Source: Ziziphus jujuba
Lineage: Eukaryota > Streptophyta > Magnoliopsida > Rosales > Rhamnaceae
Assembly (NCBI RefSeq): GCF_031755915.1
Contig: NC_083379.1
Coordinates: 16,353,501 to 16,417,500 of the forward strand
Direction: 5' to 3'
DNA: 64,000 nt
In this document: in pieces, positions 13,621 through 25,684 of the stretch
Layout of the letters: each line of letters starts with the position of its first letter
Position numbering within the stretch: position 1 is the stretch's first letter
The notes under the pieces: model-generated
Databases searched by the model: none
The model's input: the letters and a program-made list of their open reading frames with translations, nothing else
What the model was told of the DNA's origin: nothing
Position numbers and translations under genes: made by a program

Positions 13621-14291
13621 CAAAATATTAAAAAATAATAATAATAAGGTAAATATATATGGGCCGGGTTCGGGCAGAGATATTTAATCCCCGGTCCTGG
13701 CCCATCCCTGATTCGGGCTTAAGAAATTTAGCCTCAGCCTGCCTCGTCACCCCATTTTTGCGGGGAAAAACATCACCTAACGGGGTGGTGCACCGCGGTT
13801 TTCGGGGTAGCTGGGGCAAATTGACATTCCTACTCAAAATCAAAATGAGGAAGAAACTGATGATTTTCAACTAGCCAGGAGTTCTATATGGTATTAAGGT
13901 GACGTTTATGAACTACAATGTAATTGTAATTGTTTTATATATTTTAGTTAATAAATAATTTTATTATATATATATATATTTTTTTTTTGATATATTTTTA
14001 TTAATAATAATTTATCTATTGTTATTAATACTTATTATAAATTAATTCACTAAGAAGAATATAACATCCATTCAATATTTTAGTAAGTTTTATAATCAAT
14101 TTGATAAGTGATGGATTAAATAAGCTAATTTTAAAGTTTCAATAAAAATTTCCATTTTTCAAAACAAATTTCCATCATTTTTTATAATTTTTTATCGATA
14201 TTCGATATTTTTCGATATTTACATGAAAATTTTCGTATTTTAAACTTTCGATATTTCTATCGATATCGATTTTTTGAACTTTGCACATAAC

Positions 14292-14416
14292 AACAAGAGG
14301 GAAAAAAAAAAAACATAAAATACTTGTAGTAAGGTGTTCAGAGTTTCACATTGTCAAAACTTCCATCTTTTTTCTTACTTGTAGTTAAAATTATTTCAAT
14401 ACAAGAATTTCTAACA
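14292..14416 (+). repeat. Copia 3' LTR, second part after the hAT-A insertion
   Basis: Once the element 2315-14283 and one copy of its 8-bp duplication are removed, this stretch continues the copia LTR. It ends in TTTCTAACA at 14408-14416, an imperfect inverted match to the LTR start TGTTGAAA. The end point is inferred from this terminal match only. Confidence 0.5.
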
Positions 14417-14988
14417 ATTTCTAAAAATATTTTCCCTTTTCAATTTCTAACGCTGTGATTCACAAAGATATTAAAATTGGCAAAATTTTTTTTTTTTGGA
14501 TTCAAAGTAAACAATAGACTCTACTATTTCAAGCTTCACTGATTTCTTTGTGTCTATAGATTTTTTTTCCATCTTTAAAGAACTTCTTAGGCTATATTGA
14601 TGTTAGAACCTCATCTTCTTTCTTCACTGGTAAAAGACAACGTATGGAATCTTGGGAAATGTTTTGTATGCTTTTGGGCTTAAGCTTAAACACTTTCTTC
14701 TTTCTTTCTTAATCCTCAATTCCTTGATATCTTGATGCTTCTAAAAGCATAATTTTCTAGTGACTTTGTATCGGCTGAATCAGAGTGATTTCATGCTTGC
14801 TTAATCACCGAAGCCAAACTCTAGCTATAATCTCTTACAGTCCCAAACTCACATCTTTGTGGTAGGTTTTGTTATTGAAAGCAACTCACCTTTTATGGTT
14901 GAAAAACTTGGTTATTTGGCATTGGAGTCGACTCATAATTAGCAGACCCATAACGAGCTTCAATGTGTTCGTGTTCGACTATTGATGC
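14417..14988. other. Intergenic, nothing identified
   Basis: Unique-looking AT-rich sequence to the right of the nested elements. No coding frame or repeat border could be supported. Confidence 0.5.
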
Positions 14989-15405
14989 ATAGGGATGGAT
15001 GTCCATTTGATTTGATCGATTTTTTGTATTTTTTTTGCAAACCAAATCAAATTGAACTATGAAAAGAAACCAAACCAAACTAAATTGATCCAGTTCGGTT
15101 TAGTGGGGTATATTATTATTTTTAAAATTTATAACATATTTTTTAAAAGCATTATTATTTTTTAATTATTCAAATTTAATATTATTAATATATTTAAGTA
15201 AATAATTTTAAAACTTAGAAATATATTAAAAATATAATTAAATAAAATAAAAATATTAAAAATTATATATAATATATATGATCGATTTGATACAATTTGG
15301 TTTGAATTAAATACTGTTCAAACTAAAACAAACAACCATAGGTAAAATATTGAACTGAACCAATTCAATTTGGTTAGTTTGATCAATTTAGCCAACCCTT
15401 TTAAT
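14989..15405. mobile_element. Probable MITE with extended inverted repeats
   Basis: The left part (AGGGATGGATGTCCATTTG followed by TTGATCGA) and the right part read inverted (AAAGGGTTGGC followed by TTGATCAAACTAACC) are imperfect inverted repeats. The interior is AT-rich, with alternating AACCAAACC and GGTTTGG strings, so the whole about 415 bp could fold on itself. There is no coding capacity and I could not confirm a target duplication. A non-autonomous hAT-like MITE is the best guess. Confidence 0.45.
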
Positions 15406-15444
15406 TGTTACATATGTGAGAGAAGATTGGACCCTTAGAGAAAA

Positions 15445-15475
<31 letters not shown>

Positions 15476-16785
15476 GATACATGATTAAGGATCCATTTGG
15501 GATTTATTTAAAATGATTTAAATAATCACTTAATTAGTGCTTATTCTATAATTAACATATAGATAATTTTTTTTATATAACAAAATACTAACAATGATTT
15601 TAGAAATTTTTTTTTTTTTTCTGTGAAACATTACCGAAAGTGTTTTAATTCCTTTTGCAATTATTTTGTACCTCTAAGAGTCACTCTCTAACAAGTTCTA
15701 AGAAACTCAAAAAGGAAAAAAATAATGAAAATAGAAGGGTTTTTAGTAATTTTGCATCAAAATGCGGTATCAGTAGGAATTCTAGCCGTGGGGAAAGAAA
15801 GAACAACCTAAACCGAAACTTAAGGCCCAATTAAATGACCCATAGAATCAGAAATCTGATTTAAATTTAGGATATTGGTCTGACCCGTCTGTAAATCTCT
15901 ATTCAGCGTGAAAAAAAAAAAAAAAAGCCCAGTTCAAATCTGCCTCGATCTGGTTTTTTGGGTTTGAGTTGGACTGCGCGTTAGTTTGAAAGAAGGTTGA
16001 TGTTCAGTGTATAATTTATACAAGTAACTGCAAATTCTTCTTCTTGTGCACGGCTGTTCAACATGCATCATGGATGAGAATCCATAAACAGGGGAAGAGA
16101 ATTATAATTACAGATCTCAAAATGTCTACAAAGTCATTCTAGTGATGAATAATAGCCTTTTCCCCTTTTTCTTTTTTATATTTTATTACTACCCCAGATC
16201 ACAACTTTCATGAGAACAAAAAAGTTAGATTTTTTTTTTTTTTTTTTTTCTTTGCCCTTTGGGCAAACCCTTTCTGTTTGTCAAATTCAGCATAACAAAT
16301 TAAAATTACAGATTTGCAGAATAAGAAGAAGAAGGAAGTGACAAGAGGAATCAAAAACTCAGTTCCAGGCAGCTTCAATGTGTATCCAATTACCCGGGTA
16401 AAATAGAAGCAAGCGAAAAACAAACATGCCCAAAAAAAAAAAAAAAAAAAAAGGATTTTCAAAATTTTGGAGGTTAATGAAAAAGGTGGTGGAGTGGCAG
16501 TGATACTGTCCGATCTTTGACCTAGGAACCGTCGGATTCATGGACTTTCCTAAATAAGGACCTTCCTTCTTTGTACCATAGATTCTGATGCGGATAGTTA
16601 AATCTCTTCTCGTACGCTTTTATCGCACCCAAAGCTAAGCGTCTAAGTGCATCTTCGGCCGTCCACGGGTCCACAAGCCTCACTGCTCAACGAATCTGGA
16701 GCGTCGGATCAAAATTATAAAAAATAAAAAAAACTTGTTTGGCACGGATCACGAGGAACTAAAAGTACGCTTATCAGGCAGTTAG

Positions 16786-16816
<31 letters not shown>

Positions 16817-16990
16817 ATAATTTTTAAAATTTAATTTTTCTTTTACTTTTTATTTTTTGTTGGCTAATTCGGATTTTAAACATCCCAAGGGGAAAGCAAG
16901 AGCGAGCTGTGGAAGGGCGGTCTCATATTTATTCCATATCTATCCCCCTCTATCTTTTTCTTTTAATTTTTTTAAACTCAAGTACATATT
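15406..16990. other. Upstream intergenic region of the PCFS4-like gene
   Basis: A 1.6-kb stretch with no supported gene. It contains a (TA)n run (15453-15474) and long poly-T or poly-A tracts (16229-16250, 16432-16453, 16786-16810). The last several hundred bases probably hold the promoter of the gene starting at 17088, but I could not point to one clear TATA box. Confidence 0.5.
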
Positions 16991-17004
16991 TCTATGGTGG
17001 AAGA

Positions 17005-17057
17005 AAACCCTAATTCGATTCTCACCCTTTCTTGATGGGGTAAAACCCTAACCCTAA
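17005..17057 (+). promoter_or_regulatory. Telo-box motifs upstream of the PCFS4-like start codon
   Basis: AAACCCTAA occurs at 17005-17013 and again at 17043-17051, the second extended by ACCCTAA to 17057. Plant telo-boxes of this kind sit near the 5' ends of many housekeeping and translation-related genes and act with other promoter motifs. They lie 31-83 bp before the ATG, probably in the leader. The motif is seen; its function here is inferred. Confidence 0.6.
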
Positions 17058-17087
17058 TCCACGCTCAGGGCATTCTCTGAGTCGCAG

Positions 17088-20000
17088 ATGGATTCCGAGA
17101 AACTGATATTTCCACGCGAAAACCCTAGAACCATTGGGTTCCCAACCTCCACCGCCAGCACCACCACCACCGCCACGGCCAACACAAAGGTCATGCCCAA
17201 TGACCCATCTCAGAAACCTCCGCCGTCGGTACTGGACCGGTTTAGGGCTTTGCTTAAGCAGCGGGATGAAGACCTTAGGGGTTCGGCCGCCGACGATGAC
17301 CTTTTGCCTCCAAGAACAGAGGAAATTGTGCAGCTCTATGAGCTCCTCTTGTCGGAGCTTACCTTCAATTCGAAACCCATCATTACGGATCTTACAATCA
17401 TTGCTGGCGAGCAAAGAGACCACGGAAAGGGCATTGCTGATGTAATTTGCGCTCGGATTCTTGAGGTCTGTTTTGGTCTCTGCGGGTTTCAGTTTTACTT
17501 CTTTTCTGTACGATTATGGGAAGTTTGCTTAATTTTGTATTCATATTTCGGATATTAAGGGTTTGCACCTCCTTTTGTATCCTATTAATTACTTAAAGAT
17601 ATTTTTTTTTTTATTTTTTATTTTTTTTTTGAGTTCTAGGAGGTGTAAATATCAAATGTTCAAAAGCGCTAATCCATAGTGGCTCTCTGTTGGTTTGAAG
17701 ATTTTCTGAATCTTGGTTCTTAAATCTTAATGGGTTTTTAACTGTGAAACTACAAATCATCCTCAATTTAAATTTGACAAGATTGGAAGCTCTAAAATTT
17801 TCCCTTCTTCTTTCTCTGCTTCTTCTTAGTTGATGAAGAGAGAGTGAGTCAATGGGAAAATGATTAATTTAATTGGTCAAGCTTGATAATTGACTGCATC
17901 TAACATTAATTTTAAAATTTGAATGGGACTGGTAGTTCATCTATTGAAAGGTACATAGTAACGATTTTAACAAAAAGCTGTTTTACTAATTTCTTCTTTA
18001 TTCTTGACAGACTGACTGTTTTGTTTGTAAAAGCTTGTACTCTTAGTGGCTTGTAACCTAATATAATTTTTTCACAAACAAATAACTAGTAATATCTTCT
18101 GCCATGCAGAGTTGAGGTAAAAATGATAACCTTAGTAATTAGTTCAAAAGAAATAAGGATCATATCAAATCTTGAAAGAAAACATTAAGACGCAGCTGTA
18201 AGTAGAAAGAAAACCTTTTTTGTTTTTTTTTGTCTTTTTTGTTTTTTTTTTTCCCTTTCGAGCTGAGAACTTTCTAAAGGGGAATGTTAAGAATAGGTGT
18301 CAAGAGGAGAATTTGTAGTTTTCCTATTCAACTGGAGCCTACTATAAAGTAAGTCAGAATTCTGTCAATAGTAGTGCTGCATTACTACATCATCAAATGC
18401 TTTGTTGTTTCTTTTGATATGCAAAACTCAATAATTTTTCCTGAGACTGCTCTTATTTTAAGGGCTGGTTAATTTTCATTTCCTTCCTTATTTAAACCGT
18501 TGTTACCTTCAAATTTGTGGATTTTTTTTGAAGTCATGCTACAGTACTGAATTATAAAACTTGTCAAAACCTTACAAAAATTATAACACCATATGGTTAT
18601 TGTAGAGGTGTTAGAAGAACATACATTGTTAAACAGTTGTTTCCTACCTGCAAAAGATACTCATCATTTGATTTTTATCTTTTTCAGGTTCCCGTTGAGC
18701 AAAAATTGCCTTCCCTGTATCTTTTGGACAGTATAGTGAAAAACATTGGCCGTGAATATGTCAAGTACTTTTCTTCCCGTCTACCTGAGGTGATCTAATT
18801 GCAATATATATGTATATATTGAACCTGGGTCTTTAAATAATATGTAGAAATCTAACTTTGAAAATTACAACTCTAGTAACTTACACAGTTAGCTTTTGTT
18901 TAGGTATTTTGTGAGGCATACAGGCAAGTTCAACCTAATCAGTATCCTGCCATGCGCCACCTCTTTGGCACTTGGTCTGCAGTATTTCCACCTTCTGTAC
19001 TTAACAAAATTGAGGCACAACTGCAATTTTCTCCACCTGTAAACCAACAATCATCAGGATTGCCTCCATTGAGAGCTTCTGGATCTCCTCGGCCAACTCA
19101 TGGAATACATGTCAATCCAAAATATTTGCGTCAGTTGGATAACTCAACTGTTGATAGTGTAAGCTTTTCATTCAAAACTATTACTCTCTCTTCTGAAATT
19201 GCTCCTGTTAGATTGTTGCCTTCATTTGGTATGCTAGGTGGAAATAAAATGTATGTCAAGATTTTTTGGTTTAGCTAATGATAGCAATCATGTTAACTTG
19301 CTTATTTGGAAAGACATATAGGGATCTTTTACACTATGGTGGGTGAAGACTAAGATCATGTCTAATGATTAACTGTTCAAATAATTGCTACTAGATGCAA
19401 AGCAATGATTGGGCTTTTTCTTAATACTGTGCTAGTAGAACCCCTATTACAGGTAGATGTGTGCTTGAGCTCCAACAGACAGCAAATTACGATAAGTTAT
19501 GCATATTCGCAATTCTTATCTACTTATCCTTCCTCTTCTATATTAGAAGCGCATTCATTGTTGTGTGCTCTTAGTTACTTGATCCAGTGTTTCCATAGAA
19601 ATTTTCACAATTGGTCTTGTGCCTTCTGTGTCATTTGTTGATTGGTAACCTCTTTTTTTTTTTTTGGGTGAAAAAAAATTTCTGGGACGTAGTCATCTTG
19701 GTTGGTAACTTATAAGTAAAATTTCTATGAATAATGACTCCTTTCTGTCTTATTTTATTTTAATGCTGGCTTTATATTAGTGACAAGGTGCTAGTGGTAT
19801 ATCTTGAATTCAAATTTGAGCTCTATACAAGTATTTTGAGAATCAGTGTAGAAAATGCTGTACTAATAGATGTAAATTTAAACTACAAACAAGTATTTTC
19901 CTTGAGCCCTGGAGGATAATTCTCCAAAATCCTAGATGAGTAATTTGTAGTTTTTTTCCTTTTCTTTATTTATCTATTCTATTTTATCTTTTTCTTTTTC

Positions 20001-23000
20001 ATGGGAGGGGGTGGGTGCATAACGATGCGTAATGAATAAATCAATTATTTAATTCTATATCTATTTTGCCAAAAAGTGGTTTTAACATACATGTTTCTTT
20101 TCATTGCATACTATTGTCCTAACTTTATTGCTTTCTTTTTCTGTTTTGTTATAATAGTTATTGAATTATCTGGTTGAAAACCTTGCAGAATATTCAGCAT
20201 GCGAGAGGAACCTCAACTCTAAAAGTATTTGCTCAAAAACCTGCAATTGGGTATGTAGAATTTGACCCTGATCTTGCAGATCTTGTATCCTCATTGGTTG
20301 GAGCCCGAAGATTGAGCTCAACCAGAAGTCTTGGTCTTACAATATTTTCTTTTGGAACTAATAGCTGCATTAATCTTCAACTGCTGGACTTAACAAAATC
20401 CCTGTCATGTTCAAGCGTGCAGATGAAGAATTGCAGCACAAATTTTTCCTAATAGTCTTGTAGAAAGTTCAAAGGATCTCGTTATCTAATAATTTGTTTG
20501 ATTATGAACTATGCAGAGCAATTGTTAGAGATGAGGAGCCTAGTGAGTGGCGGAGAAAACATTATACTGAGGATAATCAGAACAAATTTGAAACTTCTGC
20601 TGCATACAAGCTTAGTAATGGACGTGAGCATCAAGGACCAAGAGCTTTAATTGATGCATATGGAAGTGACAAAAGGAAAACAACATCCAAAGATATGCCT
20701 CTGCAAATTGAGCGCTTGGACTTGAAAAATATGGACCAGAAGGTGATTCCAATGTCGTGGCAGAATACTGAAGAGGAAGAGTTTGATTGGGAAGATATGA
20801 GCCCCACTTTAACAGAACGCGGTAGGAGTAATGATTTCATGCCATCATCCATTCCACCTTTCAGAGGCTTCAAAGCAAGGCCTGGTTTTGGAACATCAAG
20901 GGCTACCCCCTTGGAGCCTGACATCAGAAATAGTTGGTCAAGTCAGGCTCAGCTACCTGCAGCAGATGATTCGTCTATCGCTGCCGATGGTGCAGTCCAC
21001 TCGATTGCAGTATGCTTCCTCAACTTGCTTTTTGTTCTTTGTTTATTAGGCATCTTAAGCTAATGTAGTTTTAAATTATGTTTAAACTTGCATGATTATA
21101 TTTTGGAGCAATGTTTTATGATTGCATCGGTGATATTTGTTAGTTCCTACTACTTCCTTGCCATTTTGACATTCTGCACTGTTTTTGCTTCTGTATTTAG
21201 GTTTAGTTAATACCATTCTGGTTGTGGCTTTTTTTGCTGTACGCCATCTTTGTCACAATTATTTTGATGTCTGGGCCTGCTAGGGGCCTTCTTTACACCT
21301 CTCTTATTAATTGTAGACTGGCATGTATTTGAATGTGATCGAGTGTCTTTTGGTAGTGGGCAGTGGTGGTAGCGTCCTTGAGATATGTACAGGGCATGCC
21401 AAGGCTTTTTTAATGCCTAAGCCTTGGTTATGAAAATTTGATAATATGAGGTCAACTTGGACCTTGCATTGTCTGGTTCAAGACTTATGTTTAGGCTTAT
21501 GTTTATATATATCCTTTTTGCAATTTACTAGAGTAAGCTTCTCTTTTATTTGTCTTTCAGAGCTTCTGGGATATGGGTGTTTTGGTTAGTTATCAAAGTG
21601 TTTTTGGCATGTACTAACTTATGTGTGATTATCAATAGTTTGAGCTTAGCAGTTCACTAGTCAAAGTTTACTAATCATATTTAGTAGCTTAATTTGAAGC
21701 ATCAGTCATGCTTTTTTTCTTAATTTTTTCCCGCATCTTTCAGTATGTAAATGGAGAAACCATGGCTAGGCACGGTTTCTCTTCTTAAAATTTATAATTC
21801 AACTTCATTACTCTGATAGCCTCTTTACTTTTTAGGGTTATGACTTTACAAATTTAGCTTTTCTTGTTTAACAATCCAATTACAAAGACATCTTGTCTTT
21901 TGTTTTAATTCGCTTGTTTTTGCTTGTGTTCTTTTTCCCCTGGCTCCAAAATTCTATTTTAATATGAAAGAATTTATATTTATTTGTTACATACATGCGC
22001 ATAAAAAGTAAATGCAAACTTTCAGCTAAAATCCAAGTGCTACCTTTTTCATGCAGTTTGGTCATGGATCAACAAGTAAGATATCTCGATTCCCAAGTGA
22101 GATAAATCATAATGCTGTTTCTCGCTATCCTCGAGAACCTTGGAATATGCCTCACCATCTCCCTCAGTCTTCACAGAACATCCTGAATTCCAAAGGAAGG
22201 GGTAGAAATTTCCGAATGCCCTCATTGGCAGGTGGTATATCTTCAGGTGCTGAGAAAATTCCTCCTTTTATTGACAAGCTCCCAGATGATGCACAACTTG
22301 GTCCTGTAACTGTCATGTCTAGAATGGGTTCTACTACTATTGACTCCATTAATCCTGATGGTCGATCAGTTCTTTTACCATCTTCAATGGGATTAAGACC
22401 TCCAGTGAATGTGCATAATTCTGGCATTCTGCCCCAGCACCATAATTTTCCACTGCAAAACCACAGGAGTCGATATGAGTTTGTAAACAACAAAGGTCCA
22501 AATAAGTCTTTTTATAAGCCTGAGCAGCAGTTGGATAATTTTGAAAGTAAGGAGCTAAGTTCAGCAAAGCTCCCACAGTTGCCTAATCAGGCTGCTGGGT
22601 TGGTTCCTTTACAACCACGGTTTCTACCAAATCAGGACCCACGAGAAAATTTTTTTCCCTCTGAGGCACCAGCTGTACCACCATCTTTGGATCGTGGATT
22701 CACTTCACAGGGGTATAATGCTGCTATTAGCTCAGGTTTATCAAATCCTGCACCTCTTGTAGAATTGCCCCTACCCAAAATGGGCAACAGCTCTTTGAAT
22801 TTGCAGAGTGGAGGTTTGCCGCCTCTACCACCGGGGCCGCCTCCTGCTAATGCTGGTCCAGCTGGTTCAGCTGTATCTAGCCAACAGCCGGGGAGCGCAT
22901 TCTCTGGTTTGATTAGTACTCTAATGGCTCAAGGTTTGATCTCATTGACCAAGCCCACTGTTGTACAGGTATCTGACAATTGCCCTTTTATCATTTAAAA

Positions 23001-24462
23001 TTTTGAATTGTTGATTTATGTTTGCAATGTGGCTCTGCATCTGAACCTACTTTATGAAATTTTAGGATTCTGTGGGAATCGAGTTTAATGCAGACCTTCT
23101 TAAGGTGCGTCATGAATCTGCTATAAATGCCCTTTATGGCGATCTCCAAAGACAATGCACAACCTGTGGCCTTCGGTTCAAGTGCCAAGAAGAGCACAGT
23201 AGTCATATGGATTGGCATGTTACTAAGAATCGCATGTCTAAAAGCCGCAAACAGAAGCCTTCTCGTAAGTGGTTTGTAAGTACTACCATGTGGCTTAGTG
23301 GTGCCGAGGCATTAGGAGCTGATGCAGCTCCTGGCTTTTTGCCTGCTGAAACTGTTGTGGAAAAGAAGAGTGATGAAGAACTGGCTGTTCCTGCTGATGA
23401 AGATCAGAATGTATGTGCATTATGTGGAGAGCCCTTTGATGATTTTTACAGTGATGAGACCGAGGAATGGATGTATAAAGGTGCTGTGTATTTAAATGCG
23501 CCAGATGGGTTGGTTGCTGGCATGGATAGGTCTCAGTTAGGTCCTATAGTTCATGCTAAATGCAGGTCCGAGTCTAGTGTGGTTTCCCCTGAAGGTTTTG
23601 GACAAGATGAAGGGGTATTTCTCTCATTCTCTTTAGTTATTTTGCTATACATGCTTTTTCTTTGTATAACTCTCAGACTAAAATTGCTTGCTCATCCTGT
23701 TGAAGTCCTCTTTTATGTGTTGCAATAATGAGCCCTATTTTTTGAACTCCCAACCATTATATTTCTTTGAATTCTTATATATTCAATTATGCTTATGAAG
23801 AACAAGTAGATCATTGGAATCTATTGGAAACTTAGAAAGATGAGTAGTTAATGAGAATCTCTAAATGCATGATTAATCGTATAAGTGCCTGTTAGAATTA
23901 AAACACTTGCTTTGCCATGGATGAGTTTTGAGAAACCAATTTTAGAAACCTTATAGGTTTGAAATGGGATATTCGGGAACCCTTTCTACTCTTTTAACAT
24001 TTTTGTAAGAGTTTCAACTAGAGATCGAATAGTATTAAAGTAGTGTTTGTTTGATAAGGCAAGGTAATGCTTTATGTTCAAACAACTTGGTTGTTTGGCC
24101 TGTTCTTTGAATTCAGAATAAGTATGGAATCTAACCATGCAACCCCTTGGGTATGTTAATAAATTTACTAAATTTGAAAATACAAGGTGATAGTCCTGAC
24201 CTGATAAAATGATAGCTGCATGTGGCTTTATCTTTCTGATTGTTGTAGAAACCCTTTATGCTTTCACTGGAATGTCTGTTTGTCGGTTTGCTAATGTCCA
24301 TGTTTCTTTGCAAGCAATTGCTTATTCTAGAGGCTTCTGCAAGCTGTCTTATCTAAAATATTAAAAATAAATGAATACATATTGATGATTCTATTCAAAA
24401 TTTGACATCTACAGGGAATTACTGAAGAGGGTAGTCAAAGAAAACGTTTGCGGACAACATAG
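17088..24462 (+). CDS. PCFS4: Pcf11-like polyadenylation and cleavage factor (PCFS4-type), exon 4 disrupted
   Basis: Seven exons with GT/AG borders: 17088-17465, 18688-18789, 18904-19158, 20189-21009, 22057-22968, 23066-23614 and 24415-24462. Pcf11 binds the RNA polymerase II C-terminal domain and works in pre-mRNA 3'-end cleavage and termination in the nucleus. Exons 1-3 encode the CTD-interacting domain ([19 protein letters not shown], then [20 protein letters not shown]). Exon 5 is proline-rich. Exon 6 has a C2H2-like finger ([10 protein letters not shown]...HMDWH) and a second [12 protein letters not shown]...HAKC finger. Exon 7 ends with [10 protein letters not shown]. All junctions are phase 0, but exon 4 is 821 bp, not a multiple of three, and carries stops and frame changes at about 20410-20515. 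If whole, the protein would be about 1020 residues, normal for plant homologues. It may be a recent pseudogene, carry a sequencing error, or have an unrecognised intron. Confidence 0.88.
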
Positions 24463-25684
24463 TTAGATCGCCTTCATTATCTACTGTAGCTTATATTGAG
24501 TTTCTTCATTTTTATGGTAGGCTCTTAACTTGTTTTTTTTACAGTATTGTTGGAGCTTGCAGTACCTTGGCTTTATGCCAGAATCCTGTACATGTATAGA
24601 CATTATCTTCCAGCAAAGTTTACAATTTGTCGCAATTTTGCGATTCCAGAATTTTTCTCTTGCTGAAGAACTTCAAAGTGACTTTCAAAACTGTCTTTAT
24701 TGCCTTTATTATTTCATTTTTCTTTTCATTTTCCTTTTTCAAAGATTCCAAAACTAATATATTATGGGGAATTGTATTAGTTCTTGCTATACCATGTCAG
24801 TTTGATGGAAGAAAAGAGAATTGAAGACACCCTGAAGTATTTCCATATATTATTCTATGAAAGCAAGGGGGTTATGCTGCAATACAAATTATCTGCGCAG
24901 GTGACAGTTCTCTGTAAGCAGGTGCAATTTCTTGGCTCATTCTTCATCAAACAGATGTACAGTTGCGGTTGAAGCCTATGAAAGCCTCCCCGCTTCATGC
25001 TTCATTTTTTTTTTTTTTTTTTTTTTTTTTTTCTCCTTTCCTTTTTTGCGACATTTTCTGGTTGTTGTTATGTATCTTTTATTAGTTAGTTATAGTAAAT
25101 TTGACAGAATTGCGATAGTAAATTTGATAGAATTGGGATGATGTTGCCAATTGTTACCAGTGCTCATGTTGGGTAATCCTGTTACTGTTGCAGTGAAAAT
25201 TATGTACTCTCTTCTTTATTGAAGTCTAATGAATTTCTTATTCAATTAGCTCATTATCTTATACGCTTTCATACACAATACATGGTAAACAAAGCCATTC
25301 ACATGCCATGCCTATGGCTATGCATTGGCTAGTCTTTTGCTTGCATTTCAGGTGTATTAAATTTTGATAAAGCTGAATCTTTATATACATGTAATGGGGC
25401 AATTGTAGTTGAATAAGAGTTGGCATACGATTAGAACTTGTGTTGGATTGCTTTTTCCTTTTCCCATAACCAAAAATCGTAATGAAATTAGTAAAATATT
25501 GAATATTTAGACGCAAAAGCCTCTTACTAAATTGGTTTTGCAGTTCTGTTTGGTTTAGTGTTCATTATATTCTTTTTCCGGTATTGGTGGTTCAACCAGT
25601 CTATGTTGATTGTAATGTTTTTTGAACGTATACATATTCAGTCCCACCAAGCTAATTGTTTCTATTTTATTCAAATTGATGAGA
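24463..25684. other. 3' UTR and downstream intergenic region of the PCFS4-like gene
   Basis: The first few hundred bases after the stop at 24462 are T-rich, as expected for a plant 3' UTR, but no single poly(A) signal can be chosen. A poly-T run of about 28 lies at 25005-25032. No other gene is supported up to the duplicated block at 25685. Confidence 0.5.

Larger units (their letters stand above)
3373..13832 (-). mobile_element. hAT-B: full-length hAT transposon, interrupted by two solo LTRs
   Basis: A perfect 8-bp target duplication CTCAAAAT flanks the element (3365-3372 and 13833-13840). The ends TAATGATGTCAA and, inverted, TAGGAATGTCAA form short imperfect terminal repeats. Both subterminal regions are G/C-rich with GGGGCGGG-like strings (3389-3545 and 13660-13815), a pattern common in plant hATs. 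Removing the two solo LTRs and their duplications leaves about 4.6 kb, a normal autonomous hAT size. The transposase lies on the minus strand. The element is dead because the gene has two stops and two insertions. Confidence 0.92.
2995..13897 (+). pseudogene. hAT-A transposase C-terminal tail, split by hAT-B
   Basis: Reading 2995-3372 and then 13841-13897 gives a low-complexity S/N/Y/Q-rich tail followed by an acidic patch (QNEEETDDF) and a terminal SIWY before TAA. This resembles the end of plant hAT transposases, whose last residues are often aromatic. hAT-B was inserted inside the codons between SQN and QNEEE, so this stretch was coding before the insertion. There are several internal stops. 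No BED finger or dimerisation domain remains. The family call is an inference from the tail and the 8-bp duplication. Confidence 0.45.
2315..14283 (+). mobile_element. hAT-A: hAT-type DNA transposon, outer element of the nest
   Basis: The left end reads CAAGGTTTAAAATATTGG. The right end, read on the other strand, starts CAAAGTTCAAAAAATCGATA, giving imperfect terminal inverted repeats. The flanks CACACAAC (2307-2314) and CACATAAC (14284-14291) are an 8-bp target duplication with one mismatch, the length used by hAT elements. Subterminal DNA (2320-2580 and 14150-14270) is full of short AAATTTCC and GATATTTC motifs. Without the nested hAT-B it is about 1.5 kb, so it is a deletion derivative that keeps only the 3' coding tail. 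Confidence 0.75.

Noticed and set aside
16208..16541. Minus-strand ORFs with phenylalanine or lysine runs
   Set aside because: Produced by poly-A and poly-T tracts; no domain and no splice context.
20449..20517. Cryptic intron explaining the exon 4 frame change
   Set aside because: An acceptor-like AG exists at about 20517, but the sequence before it (FDYELCRAI) still looks coding and no good donor is seen, so I left the exon as disrupted.
20631..20924. Minus-strand ORF inside the PCFS4-like gene
   Set aside because: Antisense shadow of exon 4; no homology.
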